64,000 bases of DNA from Lederbergia panacisoli (GTDB lineage Bacteria > Bacillota > Bacilli > Bacillales > Bacillaceae_C), in contig NZ_JANJGU010000005.1 in assembly GCF_024626525.1 (NCBI RefSeq), forward strand, positions 124,001 to 188,000, read 5' to 3'. The notes beneath the pieces are model-generated. The model worked only from the letters and a program-made list of their open reading frames with translations, had not been told where the DNA came from and made no database searches. Shown one piece after another: positions 45,467 through 54,298 of this stretch. Each line of letters opens with the position of its first letter. Positions within the stretch are counted from its first letter, which is position 1. Position numbers and translations under genes: made by a program.

Positions 45467-47392
45467 ATGTCAGAACAAGTAAAAATTACTTTCCCAGACG
45501 GAACAATTAAGGAGTTTGCAAGTACTACGACAACTGAAGACATTGCAGCTTCCATTAGCCCGGGCTTACGTAAAAAAGCATTGGCAGGTAAAATTAATGG
45601 ACAATTGATAGATCTTAAAACAGCGATTAATCAAGATGGTTCAATCGAAATTATTACACCTGAAAGTGACGGGGCGCTTGAAGTTTTGCGCCATAGTACT
45701 GCTCATTTAATGGCACAAGCTGTAAGAAGATTGTTTCCCAATGTAAAGCTTGGAGTAGGTCCAGTCATTGAAAATGGTTTTTATTATGATATGGATTTAG
45801 ACCATTCCATTACTCCGGAAGATTTGCCTCTTATTGAAAAAGAAATGAAAAAAATCATTAATGAGAACATCGAAATTGTTCGAAATGAAGTATCCCGTGA
45901 CGAAGCTAAGCAAATGTTTGCTCACGATGAATATAAACAGGAATTGATTGATGCAATTCCCGCCGACGAAAAAGTAACAATTTATGAGCAAGGAGATTTT
46001 GCAGACCTTTGCCGTGGTGTTCACGTACCTTCAACAGGTAAAATTAAAGAATTTAAATTGTTAAGTATTGCTGGAGCCTATTGGCGCGGCGATAGCAATA
46101 ATAAGATGCTGCAGCGTATTTACGGAACAGCCTTTTTCAAGAAAGAAGATCTCAAGTACCATTTGAAAATGTTAGAAGAAGCAAAAGAACGTGATCATCG
46201 TAAGCTTGGGAAAGAGCTCAGTTTATTTACTAATTCACAAAAGGTCGGCCAAGGACTTCCACTCTGGCTGCCAAAAGGTGCGACTATCCGCAGAATCATC
46301 GAACGTTATATAGTTGATAAAGAAGTGGCGCTCGGCTATGACCATGTTTACACTCCAATTATGGGAAGTGTAGAGCTCTATAAAACAAGTGGGCACTGGG
46401 ATCATTATCGTGAAGATATGTTTCCAGTCATGGATATGGATAATGAACAGCTCGTATTACGTCCTATGAACTGCCCACATCATATGATGGTGTATAAAAA
46501 TGATATTCACAGCTATCGTGAGCTGCCGATTCGAATTGCAGAGTTAGGAACTATGCATCGTTATGAAATGTCAGGTGCATTATCAGGATTACAGCGCGTC
46601 CGTGGAATGACTTTGAATGATGCACATATATTTGTTCGACCAGATCAAATTAAAGATGAATTCATTCGTGTTGTTCAGCTTGTAAATGAAGTTTATAAAG
46701 ACTTTGACATTAACGATTATTCATTCCGTCTCTCCTATCGCGACCCTGAGGATAAAGAGAAATATTTTGATGACGATGAGATGTGGAATAAAGCTCAATC
46801 GATGTTAAAAGAAGCGATGGATGACCTTGGCGTTGAATATTTCGAAGCAGAAGGTGAAGCGGCTTTTTACGGACCGAAGCTCGATGTTCAAGTGAAAACA
46901 GCTTTAGGAAAAGAAGAAACCCTTTCAACTGTTCAACTTGACTTCTTACTTCCTGAAAAATTCGACTTAACTTATGTCGGAGAGGATGGGAAGCAACATC
47001 GTCCAGTCGTTATCCACCGTGGGGTTGTATCCACAATGGAACGCTTTGTAGCCTTTTTAATTGAAGAATACAAAGGGGCGTTCCCAACATGGCTAGCACC
47101 GGTTCAAGTACAAGTGATTCCTGTTTCACCTGATGCTCATTTTGACTATGCAAAACAAGTTGTGGACCAATTGAAATCATCCGGATTCCGTGTGGAGTTG
47201 GATAAGCGCGATGAAAAAATTGGCTATAAAATAAGGGAAGCACAAATGCAAAAGATTCCTTATATGCTTGTTGTCGGTGATAATGAAATTGAAACTAAGT
47301 CTGTGAATGTAAGGAAATACGGGGAGCAGAACTCTGAAACAATTCCGTTTAACGATTTTATCTCCATATTAAAGAATGAAGTAAACAATTAA
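45467..47392 (+). CDS. thrS: Threonyl-tRNA synthetase
   Basis: 641 aa class II synthetase. TGS domain (about 1-63), editing domain with [10 protein letters not shown] (about 74-83), catalytic core with motif 2 [20 protein letters not shown] near 353-372 and [10 protein letters not shown] near 332-341 (zinc ligands Cys and His), and a C-terminal anticodon-binding domain (about 540-641). AAGGAG precedes ATG 45467. Controlled by the T-box upstream. Confidence 0.98.
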   Translation: MSEQVKITFPDGTIKEFASTTTTEDIAASISPGLRKKALAGKINGQLIDLKTAINQDGSIEIITPESDGALEVLRHSTAHLMAQAVRRLFPNVKLGVGPVIENGFYYDMDLDHSITPEDLPLIEKEMKKIINENIEIVRNEVSRDEAKQMFAHDEYKQELIDAIPADEKVTIYEQGDFADLCRGVHVPSTGKIKEFKLLSIAGAYWRGDSNNKMLQRIYGTAFFKKEDLKYHLKMLEEAKERDHRKLGKELSLFTNSQKVGQGLPLWLPKGATIRRIIERYIVDKEVALGYDHVYTPIMGSVELYKTSGHWDHYREDMFPVMDMDNEQLVLRPMNCPHHMMVYKNDIHSYRELPIRIAELGTMHRYEMSGALSGLQRVRGMTLNDAHIFVRPDQIKDEFIRVVQLVNEVYKDFDINDYSFRLSYRDPEDKEKYFDDDEMWNKAQSMLKEAMDDLGVEYFEAEGEAAFYGPKLDVQVKTALGKEETLSTVQLDFLLPEKFDLTYVGEDGKQHRPVVIHRGVVSTMERFVAFLIEEYKGAFPTWLAPVQVQVIPVSPDAHFDYAKQVVDQLKSSGFRVELDKRDEKIGYKIREAQMQKIPYMLVVGDNEIETKSVNVRKYGEQNSETIPFNDFISILKNEVNN

Positions 47393-47393
47393 T

Positions 47394-47430
47394 AAAAAAA
47401 GCACCTTCATTGAAAAAGGTGCTTTTTTTT
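47394..47430. terminator. Terminator between thrS and the YusW-like gene
   Basis: AAAAGCACCTT (47397-47407) pairs with AAGGTGCTTTT (47416-47426); A- and T-runs flank it, so it can serve both convergent genes. Confidence 0.9.
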
Positions 47431-47968
47431 ATTGATCCTTTATCTCCATTTTCGTACCATCTTTAAAAATGTATTCCAATTCAAATGAATGGTAATTATC
47501 ACTTAGATTGAATCTTTGAAGGACTTCTCGAATAACTTCATCTTTTGGAGTATTTGCCTCAATGCCTAAGTCTTTTAATTGTGTATAGATCGTATTAAAT
47601 GCTTCCATTCCTTTTAGCCTTCTATTATTAATTGTATCTTCCATTTTAGCTTCGTAATCACCATTTTGACTACCTTGCTCATAATCAAATTCAAAGTCTT
47701 GGTCATTGTCATACTCAACATCTAAGTCAAATTTTGTAAAGTTTAGCTCCTGCATTTTTTTTGCAGCATCTTGATCATCGGCTACAGTTCCAACTGATTT
47801 ATTTCCACTATTGTCCTTACTTTCATCATCTGGGGTATTAGCATTTTGACTCGTTTTAGTGGGAGTAACTTGTTCCTTTGGGTTATTATCGACAGATGGA
47901 TCGTTTGAACAAGCCGCCAGACCAAAAATGACTGTGAGTACAAGTAGGGAAGAAAAAATTTTTTTCAT
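47429..47968 (-). CDS. YusW-like lipoprotein
   Basis: 179 aa. Signal peptide of lipoprotein type: MKKIFSSLLVLTVIFGLAAC, lipobox L-A-A-C with Cys20. A low-complexity S/N/D/T linker (about 21-65) leads to a small domain (about 75-179) with FDLDVEYDNDQDFEFDYE and FELEYIFKDGTKMEI, which I recognise as YusW-like. Function unknown; expected on the outer face of the membrane. Convergent with thrS, divergent from infC. Confidence 0.8.
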   Translation of the reverse strand: MKKIFSSLLVLTVIFGLAACSNDPSVDNNPKEQVTPTKTSQNANTPDDESKDNSGNKSVGTVADDQDAAKKMQELNFTKFDLDVEYDNDQDFEFDYEQGSQNGDYEAKMEDTINNRRLKGMEAFNTIYTQLKDLGIEANTPKDEVIREVLQRFNLSDNYHSFELEYIFKDGTKMEIKDQ

Positions 47969-48042
47969 TCTTATGCCTCCATTTAACGTATTATCAAAAG
48001 TTTTTCCCTATAGAGCCAATTTAAACATTTTCAAAAAAATCA

Positions 48043-48292
48043 TTGCAAAATGAATATGCTTTTGTTATGATGAAATACGTTGATTATAAGGATTCATCAT
48101 TGACTAAAATCTATGTTTATGATAAAGTAACTAAGGTGAACTGAATACTCGTTTGTAGAAGAAGGAGCTGCCCGCTTCTCGCCTGATTGACGCAACATTG
48201 CTGTTGACAGGTTAATGGTTTGATTGTTATTCATAACGACTATTGTGCGTGAATACAGTGCGGGTTGCTTTGTGCCCGTGCTTTTTTAATGC
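48043..48292 (+). ncRNA. infC promoter and L20 leader
   Basis: Sigma-A promoter TTGCAA (48043-48048), 17 nt, TATGAT (48066-48071). A structured leader follows, ending in a terminator-like stem GTGCGGG...CCCGTGC and TTTTTT (48258-48292). Position and outline match the L20 leader, where ribosomal protein L20 binds and promotes early termination of infC-rpmI-rplT. Confidence 0.85.
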
Positions 48293-48364
48293 TCATTTTT
48301 GGGCAGCATTCTGTTATCTTGGAAACAAACATCGTATTCTTTGAAAAAACCTTGGAGGTGGCTA

Positions 48365-48883
48365 ATTATTAGCAAAGATATGTTGGTAAATGAAGGCATT
48401 CGTGCCCGTGAACTTCGTCTCGTCGACCATAATGGTGAACAGCTGGGAGTGAAATCCCGCAATGAAGCACTTGAAATCGCTGCTCGTGTAAATCTTGACC
48501 TTGTTCTTGTTGCTCCTAACGCAAAACCTCCCGTTGCTCGTATTATGGACTACGGGAAATTCCGTTTCGAACAGCAGAAAAAGGAAAAAGAAGCACGTAA
48601 AAATCAAAAAGTGATCAACGTGAAGGAAGTTCGTTTGAGTCCTACAATTGATGAACATGATTTTAATACGAAACTTCGTAATGGCCGAAAATTCTTGGGA
48701 AAAGGCGATAAAGTGAAGGCGTCTATCCGTTTTAGAGGTCGTGCGATTACACATAAAGAAATTGGACAACGTGTATTAAATCGTTTCGCTGAAGAATGCA
48801 GCGATGTAGCGACAGTTGAATCGAAGCCGAAAATGGACGGTCGTAGCATGTTCTTAGTTTTAGCACCAAAAATCGAAAAGTAA
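48365..48883 (+). CDS. infC: Translation initiation factor IF-3
   Basis: 172 aa. Binds 30S, checks the start codon and prevents 50S joining. N-domain with [20 protein letters not shown] (about 9-28), linker [17 protein letters not shown]-domain with [16 protein letters not shown]. No ATG fits: GGAGGTG is followed by ATT ATT AGC AAA, so translation should start at the rare ATT 48365, as in other infC genes. The frame open from 48299 crosses the leader's end. Confidence 0.93.
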   Translation: MISKDMLVNEGIRARELRLVDHNGEQLGVKSRNEALEIAARVNLDLVLVAPNAKPPVARIMDYGKFRFEQQKKEKEARKNQKVINVKEVRLSPTIDEHDFNTKLRNGRKFLGKGDKVKASIRFRGRAITHKEIGQRVLNRFAEECSDVATVESKPKMDGRSMFLVLAPKIEK

Positions 48884-48904
48884 TGTTTTGAGGAGGAAAG
48901 CTCT

Positions 48905-49105
48905 ATGCCAAAAATGAAGACTCACCGTGGCTCTGCAAAACGTTTCAAAAGAACAGGATCTGGAAAACTTAAACGTTCACAAGCTTATACAAGCCACTTG
49001 TTTGCAAATAAAACAACTAAACAAAAACGTAAACTTCGTAAAGCCGCAATGGTATCAAAAGGTGATTTCCGCCGTATCCGCCATATGCTTGACAACATGA
49101 AGTAA
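48905..49105 (+). CDS. rpmI: Ribosomal protein bL35
   Basis: 66 aa, highly basic, of the 50S subunit. [21 protein letters not shown] at the N-terminus is the bL35 signature. GGAGG precedes ATG 48905. Second gene of infC-rpmI-rplT. Confidence 0.98.
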   Translation: MPKMKTHRGSAKRFKRTGSGKLKRSQAYTSHLFANKTTKQKRKLRKAAMVSKGDFRRIRHMLDNMK

Positions 49106-49134
49106 TTATTAAGATTCAATAGGAGGGAAATAAT

Positions 49135-49488
49135 ATGCCACGTGTAAAAGGCGGAACAGTTACCCGCAGACGTCGTAAAAAGGTATTAAAGTTAGCAAAA
49201 GGTTATTATGGTTCCAAACATAGATTATTTAAAGTAGCAAACCAGCAAGTAATGAAATCATACATGTACGCTTATCGCGATCGCCGCAACAAAAAGCGTG
49301 ATTTCCGTAAACTATGGATTACACGTATTAATGCTGCAGCACGTATGAACGGACTATCTTACAGCCGTTTAATGCACGGCTTGAAAGTAGCTGGCATTGA
49401 AGTGAACCGCAAAATGCTTGCAGATCTTGCAGTATCAGACCAACAAGCATTTGCAGAATTAGCAAACAAAGCAAAAGCTTCGCTATAA
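49135..49488 (+). CDS. rplT: Ribosomal protein bL20
   Basis: 117 aa, basic; binds 23S rRNA early in 50S assembly and represses its own operon through the leader. [20 protein letters not shown] at about 7-26 and [18 protein letters not shown] at about 45-62 are conserved. AGGAGGG precedes ATG 49135. Only three bases separate the stop from a dispersed element. Confidence 0.98.
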   Translation: MPRVKGGTVTRRRRKKVLKLAKGYYGSKHRLFKVANQQVMKSYMYAYRDRRNKKRDFRKLWITRINAAARMNGLSYSRLMHGLKVAGIEVNRKMLADLAVSDQQAFAELANKAKASL

Positions 49489-49491
49489 TCC

Positions 49492-49616
49492 AAAAGCGTA
49501 AGCGCCTCGGACAGCCCCGACAAGCAAATGTTCTGAGCCAACAAAAGTCCGGTCTTGACTTTTATTGGATCAGGTTATTTGACCTCGAGGGGCTAGGCAT
49601 GCGCTGAAGCTAGACG
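49492..49616 (-). repeat. Dispersed element with shared ends and a different core
   Basis: Begins AAAAGCGTAAGCGCC three bases after the rplT stop and ends GCGCTGAAGCTAGAC, the same ends as the 13451 family (reversed), but the core differs: AGCCCCGACAAGCAAATG, AGTCCGGTCTTGACTT and a closing GACCTCGAGGGGCT. The core is itself foldable (AGCCCCGA with TCGAGGGGCT). Confidence 0.75.
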
Positions 49617-49629
49617 GAAATCTTATCAT

Positions 49630-49664
49630 AAGCCATTCTCCGAGTTGGAGAATGGCTTTTTGCT
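49630..49664 (+). terminator. Terminator of infC-rpmI-rplT
   Basis: AAGCCATTCTCC pairs perfectly with GGAGAATGGCTT across GAGTT, then TTTTGC. It lies beyond the repeat element, so the element is transcribed with the operon. Confidence 0.9.
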
Positions 49665-49762
49665 GTTTGAAATTATATGGAGAAAGATAGGCTTTTAGCT
49701 TGTTTCATTCATGCATAAAGGGATTAGAAAACAAAATAAAGAGTTTTACATACCCCGAGGTG

Positions 49763-49910
49763 AATCGCAACGAAAAATGCTTAAAAGGTAGTTTTGCGTT
49801 TCGAATCGTCTTCAATCGCAACGGAAAATCATCAAAAGTTGGTTTTGCGTTGCGATCATTCTACAATAGAAGCGGAAATTGATAAATTGCTTGGTTTTAG
49901 TCAGATTAAT
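49763..49910. repeat. Three tandem units, exactly 51-bp period
   Basis: AATCGCAACG(A/G)AAA recurs at 49763 and 49814 and, degraded, at 49865 (AATAGAAGCGGAAA). The first two units fold back on themselves (AATCGCAACG with GTTGCGAT/GTTTCGA). The region 49665-49990 otherwise shows no gene. Confidence 0.75.
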
Positions 49911-49991
49911 AGAAACAAATACTAAAAAAGCTGGATATCCTTTCGAATCCCATGTACATTCGAGATAGGATCACGAAAGGGGAATGGAGAT

Positions 49992-50264
49992 ATGAGGTTT
50001 TTATTAATTTGGTATTTTATCATTATCAATGTTTTCGGAGTACAAATAATGAGAAGTGATAAAAATCGCGCAATACATAAACAAAGAAGGATCAGTGAAA
50101 ATAATCTTTGGATTGTTGCACTTATCGGAGGGGCGCCTGGGGCTTTTGTTGGCATGAAGGTGTATCGTCATAAAACGAAGCATTTTCAGTTTAAATATGG
50201 ATTGCCGATTCTTGCAATCATCGATTTATTGATTTATTTTTACTTATTTAGCCTCGTGTCATAA
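49992..50264 (+). CDS. ysdA: YsdA family membrane protein (DUF1294)
   Basis: 90 aa. Hydrophobic ends (about 2-18 and 68-88) and a central conserved part RISENNLWIVALIGGAPGAFVGM with the GGAPGA turn and H-K-T-K-H typical of DUF1294. Function unknown. Follows rplT as ysdA does in B. subtilis. ATG 49992 has GGGGAATGGAG upstream. Confidence 0.9.
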   Translation: MRFLLIWYFIIINVFGVQIMRSDKNRAIHKQRRISENNLWIVALIGGAPGAFVGMKVYRHKTKHFQFKYGLPILAIIDLLIYFYLFSLVS

Positions 50265-50309
50265 CAGACGAGCAGGAAAAATAAAATAGTGGTAAGAAAG
50301 CAGGTGATC

Positions 50310-50903
50310 ATGATGGATGAACAGCTACTGATCATGCTTGCATTTATGGAAGGGACCGGAATTCTCGCTCCTTTCATTTTTGTCTTTTTTCACGTACTTA
50401 GGCAATTTTTATTTATTCCTGTCGTTATCCTCTGTATGGCAGGAGGAATTCTTTTCGGAAGTTTTCTCGGGACTGTGTATTCCATGGCGGGGTTGCTGCT
50501 TCTTTCCGCACTATTTTATTTCTGTATAAGAAGAATGCCAGGAACGCATGCTAAATTAATGACGATTAAATATAAATGGTTTGGACGTTACACTAAAATG
50601 ACGGTTGGCCAAATTGCGGTATTAAGACTCATTCCTTTTTTTCACTATCATTTACTCAATTTATGTCTGCTTGAGAGAAGACCAGATTTTAAAGGTTTCA
50701 TGAAAGGGGCATTTGCTACTAACTTACCGCTCGCATTTTTTTACACAGTTTTCGGTGAATTCATCACTCATTTTACACCTACTATTGCGGTGATCATTAT
50801 ATGTTCACTTTTGCTCCTGTTTTACATTCTTCGTGAAAAAATCGCTACAGTTTCCTGGGAGGACTTTTTTAATCATCCTAAACAAGGCAAAAACCCCTGC
50901 TAA
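50310..50903 (+). CDS. TVP38/TMEM64 (VTT-domain) membrane protein
   Basis: 197 aa with about five hydrophobic segments. The VTT-like block is visible: FLFIPVVILCMAGGILFGSFLGTVYSMAG near 30-58, then RYTKMTVGQIAVLRLIPFFHYHLLNLCL near 86-113, where Arg and Pro match the family. Such proteins may move lipids across membranes. ATG 50310 or 50313 follows AGGTGATC; GTG 50289 is less likely. Not in the B. subtilis ysdA-ysdB gap as I recall it. Confidence 0.8.
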   Translation: MMDEQLLIMLAFMEGTGILAPFIFVFFHVLRQFLFIPVVILCMAGGILFGSFLGTVYSMAGLLLLSALFYFCIRRMPGTHAKLMTIKYKWFGRYTKMTVGQIAVLRLIPFFHYHLLNLCLLERRPDFKGFMKGAFATNLPLAFFYTVFGEFITHFTPTIAVIIICSLLLLFYILREKIATVSWEDFFNHPKQGKNPC

Positions 50904-50917
50904 AAAACAGGGGTTTT
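50890..50917. terminator. Bidirectional terminator before ysdB
   Basis: AAAACCCCTG pairs perfectly with CAGGGGTTTT over an 8-nt loop; overlaps the last codons of the VTT gene. Confidence 0.85.
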
Positions 50918-50919
50918 CA

Positions 50920-51309
50920 TTAGGACCTCTTTTTCGCCAATAATTCTTTAATTGGACTTTTCCAGTCTATTTCGCTATCTGGATATCGCAGTTTAACCTC
51001 ATTTTCAATATAGACAAAGTCCTCATAGGACAAGCCTTTAAGCAGATCTGCATTATGTGGCCATATGAAAATGGATACTACTTCAAATGAGCGTTCTGTC
51101 GTTCCTAAGTATTTTTCACCCTCAAACATAACACCATTATACGTAACAAGGAAGTTCTTTCTAATATTTTCAGGATTATCATAGAAAAAGTACTTTTTTT
51201 GTTCGTGGGCACTTTCAAGTTTTCTCTTTGGATCGATTATAAACTTGACAGTTTTATAAATGAGGTAAATAATAAATGCAAAAATTACGAGTCTCAGCAC
51301 GTAAATCAT
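50920..51309 (-). CDS. ysdB: Sigma-W-controlled protein YsdB
   Basis: 129 aa. An N-terminal membrane segment (about 4-20) and a soluble domain with FFYDNPENIRKNFLVTYNGVMFEGEKYLG and SIFIWPHNADLLKG. Function unknown. GAGG precedes ATG 51309. B. subtilis ysdB belongs to the sigma-W regulon, and a perfect sigma-W promoter stands 36 bp upstream here. Confidence 0.9.
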   Translation of the reverse strand: MIYVLRLVIFAFIIYLIYKTVKFIIDPKRKLESAHEQKKYFFYDNPENIRKNFLVTYNGVMFEGEKYLGTTERSFEVVSIFIWPHNADLLKGLSYEDFVYIENEVKLRYPDSEIDWKSPIKELLAKKRS

Positions 51310-51344
51310 GAAGAGGCCTCCAATCGAGTAATCTTAAACAGGTA

Positions 51345-51370
51345 TACGTTTAAAGAGTGAAAAGGTTTCA
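51345..51370 (-). promoter_or_regulatory. Sigma-W promoter of ysdB
   Basis: On the minus strand TGAAAC (51370-51365), exactly 16 nt, CGTA (51348-51345). Full consensus, with the CGTA 36 bp from the ysdB ATG, the same distance as at hflK. Confidence 0.85.
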
Positions 51371-51404
51371 ATTTCTGCTATAATTTTTTTGGAGGGATAA
51401 AATT

Positions 51405-51896
51405 ATGACTTTAGAAGAAATGTTTTCCATGCAAGCTCAGTTAGATAAATACATAGAGAACGAACATGGGCTAGAAAATAATCAATTATTAGAAGAAAAA
51501 GTATTAGCCTTGCTCGTTGAAATTGGTGAACTGGCAAATGAAACAAGATGTTTTAAATTTTGGAGTAAAAAACCTGCTTCAGAAAGTCATGTCATACTAG
51601 AAGAATTTGTCGATGGAATTCATTTTATACTCTCAATTGGATTAGAACTCGGATTTTCCAAAGAGCCGATTTCAATTGTTTCATCGGAAGGAAATGAAGA
51701 TTTAGTCCGAAGCTTTTTAAAAATATTTTCCCTTGTAGATGATCTGAGGGAAAAAAGAACGTTCGATAGCTATGAAGAATTAATGCGTCAATATTTTATT
51801 CTAGGGCAATCTTTAGGTTTTTCGATTGACGATGTTCACAATGCGTATAAAGCTAAAAACGAAGTTAACTACAAAAGACAGCAAGAGGGGTATTAA
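51405..51896 (+). CDS. Dimeric dUTPase family protein
   Basis: 163 aa, all-helical. EIGELANETRCFKFW (about 44-58) and EEFVDGIHFILSIGLELGF (about 66-84) give the E-x-x-E and E-x-x-D metal ligands of the dimeric dUTPase/MazG-like superfamily, and the FKFW tract is typical of dUTPases. It would convert dUTP to dUMP and pyrophosphate. GGAGGG precedes ATG 51405. 25 bp before ysdC. Confidence 0.88.
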   Translation: MTLEEMFSMQAQLDKYIENEHGLENNQLLEEKVLALLVEIGELANETRCFKFWSKKPASESHVILEEFVDGIHFILSIGLELGFSKEPISIVSSEGNEDLVRSFLKIFSLVDDLREKRTFDSYEELMRQYFILGQSLGFSIDDVHNAYKAKNEVNYKRQQEGY

Positions 51897-51921
51897 TTAA
51901 TTTTATTATGGAGGTTGCAAA

Positions 51922-53007
51922 ATGCAAAAACTAGATGAAACATTAACAATGTTAAAGGATTTAACGGATGCCAAGGGGATTCCAGGAAATGAACATGAAC
52001 CGCGTGAAGTGATGAAAAAGTATATCGCTCCTTATGCGGACAAAATCGAAACAGATGGTCTAGGGAGTTTGATTGCTAAAAAGACGGGTGATGCAAATGG
52101 CCCTAAAATCATGATTGCTGGTCATTTGGATGAAGTCGGATTTATGATCACCCAAATTGATAAGAAAGGATTTTTACGTTTCCAAACAGTTGGCGGCTGG
52201 TGGTCTCAAGTCATGCTCGCGCAAAGGGTGACAATTGTTACGGCAAAAGGTGATATTACAGGTGTGATTGGATCAAAACCTCCACATATTTTATCTCCCG
52301 AGGCACGGAAAAAACCAGTCGACATAAAGGAAATGTTCATTGATATCGGTGCTTCAAGCCGAGAGGAAGCGATGGATTGGGGAGTCCGTCCTGGAGACAT
52401 GGCTGTTCCTTATTTTGACTTTACAGTTATGAATAATGAAAAACATTTACTTGCAAAAGCGTGGGATAATCGAATCGGATGTGCGATTGCCATTGACGTA
52501 TTGAAAAACTTAAAAGGTGAAAACCATCCAAATATCGTTTATGGGGTAGGAACAGTACAAGAAGAAGTTGGCCTAAGAGGCGCAAAGACGGCAGGGAATA
52601 AAGTACAGCCGGACATTTCCATTGCGGTTGATGTAGGAATAGCGGGCGATACACCGGGAATCAGTGAAAAGGAAGCTATGAGTAAGATCGGAGACGGACC
52701 ACAAATCATTTTATATGATGCATCGATGGTATCCCATAAAGGACTGCGTGATCTTGTAACAAATACTGCAGATGAACTTGGGATTCCTTATCAGTTTGAG
52801 GCGATCCCGGGTGGGGGAACAGATGCGGGTTCCATCCATCTAGCAGCCGAAGGAGCCCCTTCTTTAGCTATTACAATCGCAACTCGCTATATCCATAGTC
52901 ACGCCGGAATTCTTCATCGTGATGACTTTGAAAATGCAGTTAAGCTTATTACAGAGGTTGTAAAGCGTTTGGATCGAAAAACGGTTGATACAATTACGTT
53001 TGAATAA
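51922..53007 (+). CDS. ysdC: M42 family aminopeptidase YsdC
   Basis: 361 aa. Two-metal M42 peptidase: HLDEVGFM (His and Asp region, about 69-76), AWDNRIGC with bridging Asp (about 179-186), [10 protein letters not shown] (catalytic Glu, about 213-222), [10 protein letters not shown] (about 236-245) and [12 protein letters not shown] with the final His. Family members are dodecameric peptidases of cytosolic peptides; B. subtilis YsdC lies in the same order. GGAGG precedes ATG 51922. Confidence 0.93.
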   Translation: MQKLDETLTMLKDLTDAKGIPGNEHEPREVMKKYIAPYADKIETDGLGSLIAKKTGDANGPKIMIAGHLDEVGFMITQIDKKGFLRFQTVGGWWSQVMLAQRVTIVTAKGDITGVIGSKPPHILSPEARKKPVDIKEMFIDIGASSREEAMDWGVRPGDMAVPYFDFTVMNNEKHLLAKAWDNRIGCAIAIDVLKNLKGENHPNIVYGVGTVQEEVGLRGAKTAGNKVQPDISIAVDVGIAGDTPGISEKEAMSKIGDGPQIILYDASMVSHKGLRDLVTNTADELGIPYQFEAIPGGGTDAGSIHLAAEGAPSLAITIATRYIHSHAGILHRDDFENAVKLITEVVKRLDRKTVDTITFE

Positions 53008-53113
53008 GGAGGGAATCATGAAAAAGCTGTTTTGCAAGTTATAACGTTGGCCAAAAGTGCGTTCCCCTCCTCATTAAGTGTTAAGCAAAATTAAATAATT
53101 TGGAGGGGTTATT

Positions 53114-53956
53114 ATGCGAACTGAGCAGACCATGATAGCGCTCATCCTTTCGATTGCTGAAAAGGATGAAAGAATTAGAGCCGTCATGATGAATGGTTCT
53201 CGGGTAAATTCAAATGTAAAGAAAGATCGTTATCAAGATTATGATATTGTTTATTATGTACATGAATTAAATTCTTTTTTGGCCGATCATTCATGGGTAA
53301 ATGCATTCGGTGAACGTATTATTATGCAAATGCCGGATGCGATGTCCCTTTTCCCATCTGACTGGCCGGGTTTTAGTTATTTAATGCAATTTGCTGACGG
53401 TAATCGGATTGATTTAACATTACTACCAGTAGAAGAGATTAAGAATCAATCAAAATTTGATAGTTTAAGTGTTGTACTGCTTGATAAAGACAAAAAACTT
53501 CCCCATTTGCCGAAGCCTAACGAATCTGACTATATTACGAAAAAGCCAACACCGGAAGAATTTATGGATTGTCAAAATGAATTTTGGTGGGTCGCGACAT
53601 ATGTTGCCAAAGGGTTAAAGCGTTCTGAGCTACCTTATGCTAAATCGATGATTGAGGGGCCAGTTCGTAGTATGCTAGTTCTTATGCTCGATTGGTATAT
53701 AGGAAGCAAGCACTTATTTAAAGTTAACACTGGAAAAGACGGAAAATGGCTTGAAAGGTATTTAGATAAGAAGGTGTGGGGCAAATTCGTTTCCACTTAT
53801 TCTACTGGAGATTATCAAGATATTTGGAGGGGGCTTTACGCGATGTGCTCACTTTTTGAAGATTTATGTGAAGTTGTCGCTAATAAATTAGAATATCCGC
53901 TTTTTTCTGACCATAAAAAAGTATTGGATTATTTAAAACGGCTTGAAAAACAATAA
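53114..53956 (+). CDS. AadK-like aminoglycoside 6-adenylyltransferase
   Basis: 280 aa, close in length to the chromosomal B. subtilis AadK (ANT(6)), which adenylylates streptomycin. Nucleotidyltransferase motif NGSRVNSNVKKDRYQDYDIVY at about 27-47 with G-S-R and D-x-D, a third Asp in GNRIDLTLL (about 95-103), and the helical C-domain with DCQNEFWWVATYVAKGL. GGAGGGG precedes ATG 53114. Inserted between ysdC and sspI. Codon use looks like its neighbours; resistance is inferred, not shown. Confidence 0.88.
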   Translation: MRTEQTMIALILSIAEKDERIRAVMMNGSRVNSNVKKDRYQDYDIVYYVHELNSFLADHSWVNAFGERIIMQMPDAMSLFPSDWPGFSYLMQFADGNRIDLTLLPVEEIKNQSKFDSLSVVLLDKDKKLPHLPKPNESDYITKKPTPEEFMDCQNEFWWVATYVAKGLKRSELPYAKSMIEGPVRSMLVLMLDWYIGSKHLFKVNTGKDGKWLERYLDKKVWGKFVSTYSTGDYQDIWRGLYAMCSLFEDLCEVVANKLEYPLFSDHKKVLDYLKRLEKQ

Positions 53957-53962
53957 ATGTTT

Positions 53963-53994
53963 GAAGGCGCATAAAAATCATGCGCCTTCTTTTT
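53963..53994. terminator. Terminator between aadK-like gene and sspI
   Basis: GAAGGCGCAT pairs perfectly with ATGCGCCTTC, then TTTTTATT; also touches the sspI stop. Confidence 0.85.
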
Positions 53995-54199
53995 ATTTCA
54001 AGCCCTGCTCCAATGTTTCAAGCATCATGGTTTTCTCTTGTTCATCGGCATTTTGCCAGATAACTTCAAAGAGTACTCCTAAGCCGGGAAGCATTTTTTC
54101 TTCGCCACGTTGGATCGCATCTACAATCGTATCCTTCAATTGTGATTGGTTATTGCCAGAAACATTGTGAATAACGGCATTGCGTAAATTTAAATTCAT
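53993..54199 (-). CDS. sspI: Small acid-soluble spore protein I
   Basis: 68 aa, minor SASP of the spore core, found only in endospore formers. Recognised from [17 protein letters not shown] and [16 protein letters not shown], nearly the B. subtilis sequence. AAAGGAG precedes ATG 54199; the frame open to 54313 has no ribosome site. In B. subtilis sspI lies beside ysgA as here. Forespore (sigma-G) control is known for B. subtilis; I could not place the promoter. Confidence 0.95.
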   Translation of the reverse strand: MNLNLRNAVIHNVSGNNQSQLKDTIVDAIQRGEEKMLPGLGVLFEVIWQNADEQEKTMMLETLEQGLK

Positions 54200-54298
54200 G
54201 GATTTTAAACTCCTTTCTATGTAGTTCATCTTAGTTTTTCGCAAATTACGAGGAATATGTATAATAGAATAAGAATGAATTTGAAAGGACATGAACGG

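Noticed and set aside
53114-53956. Recently acquired resistance gene
   Set aside because: No integrase, IS or repeat flanks it and base composition looks like its surroundings; an intrinsic AadK-type gene is simpler.
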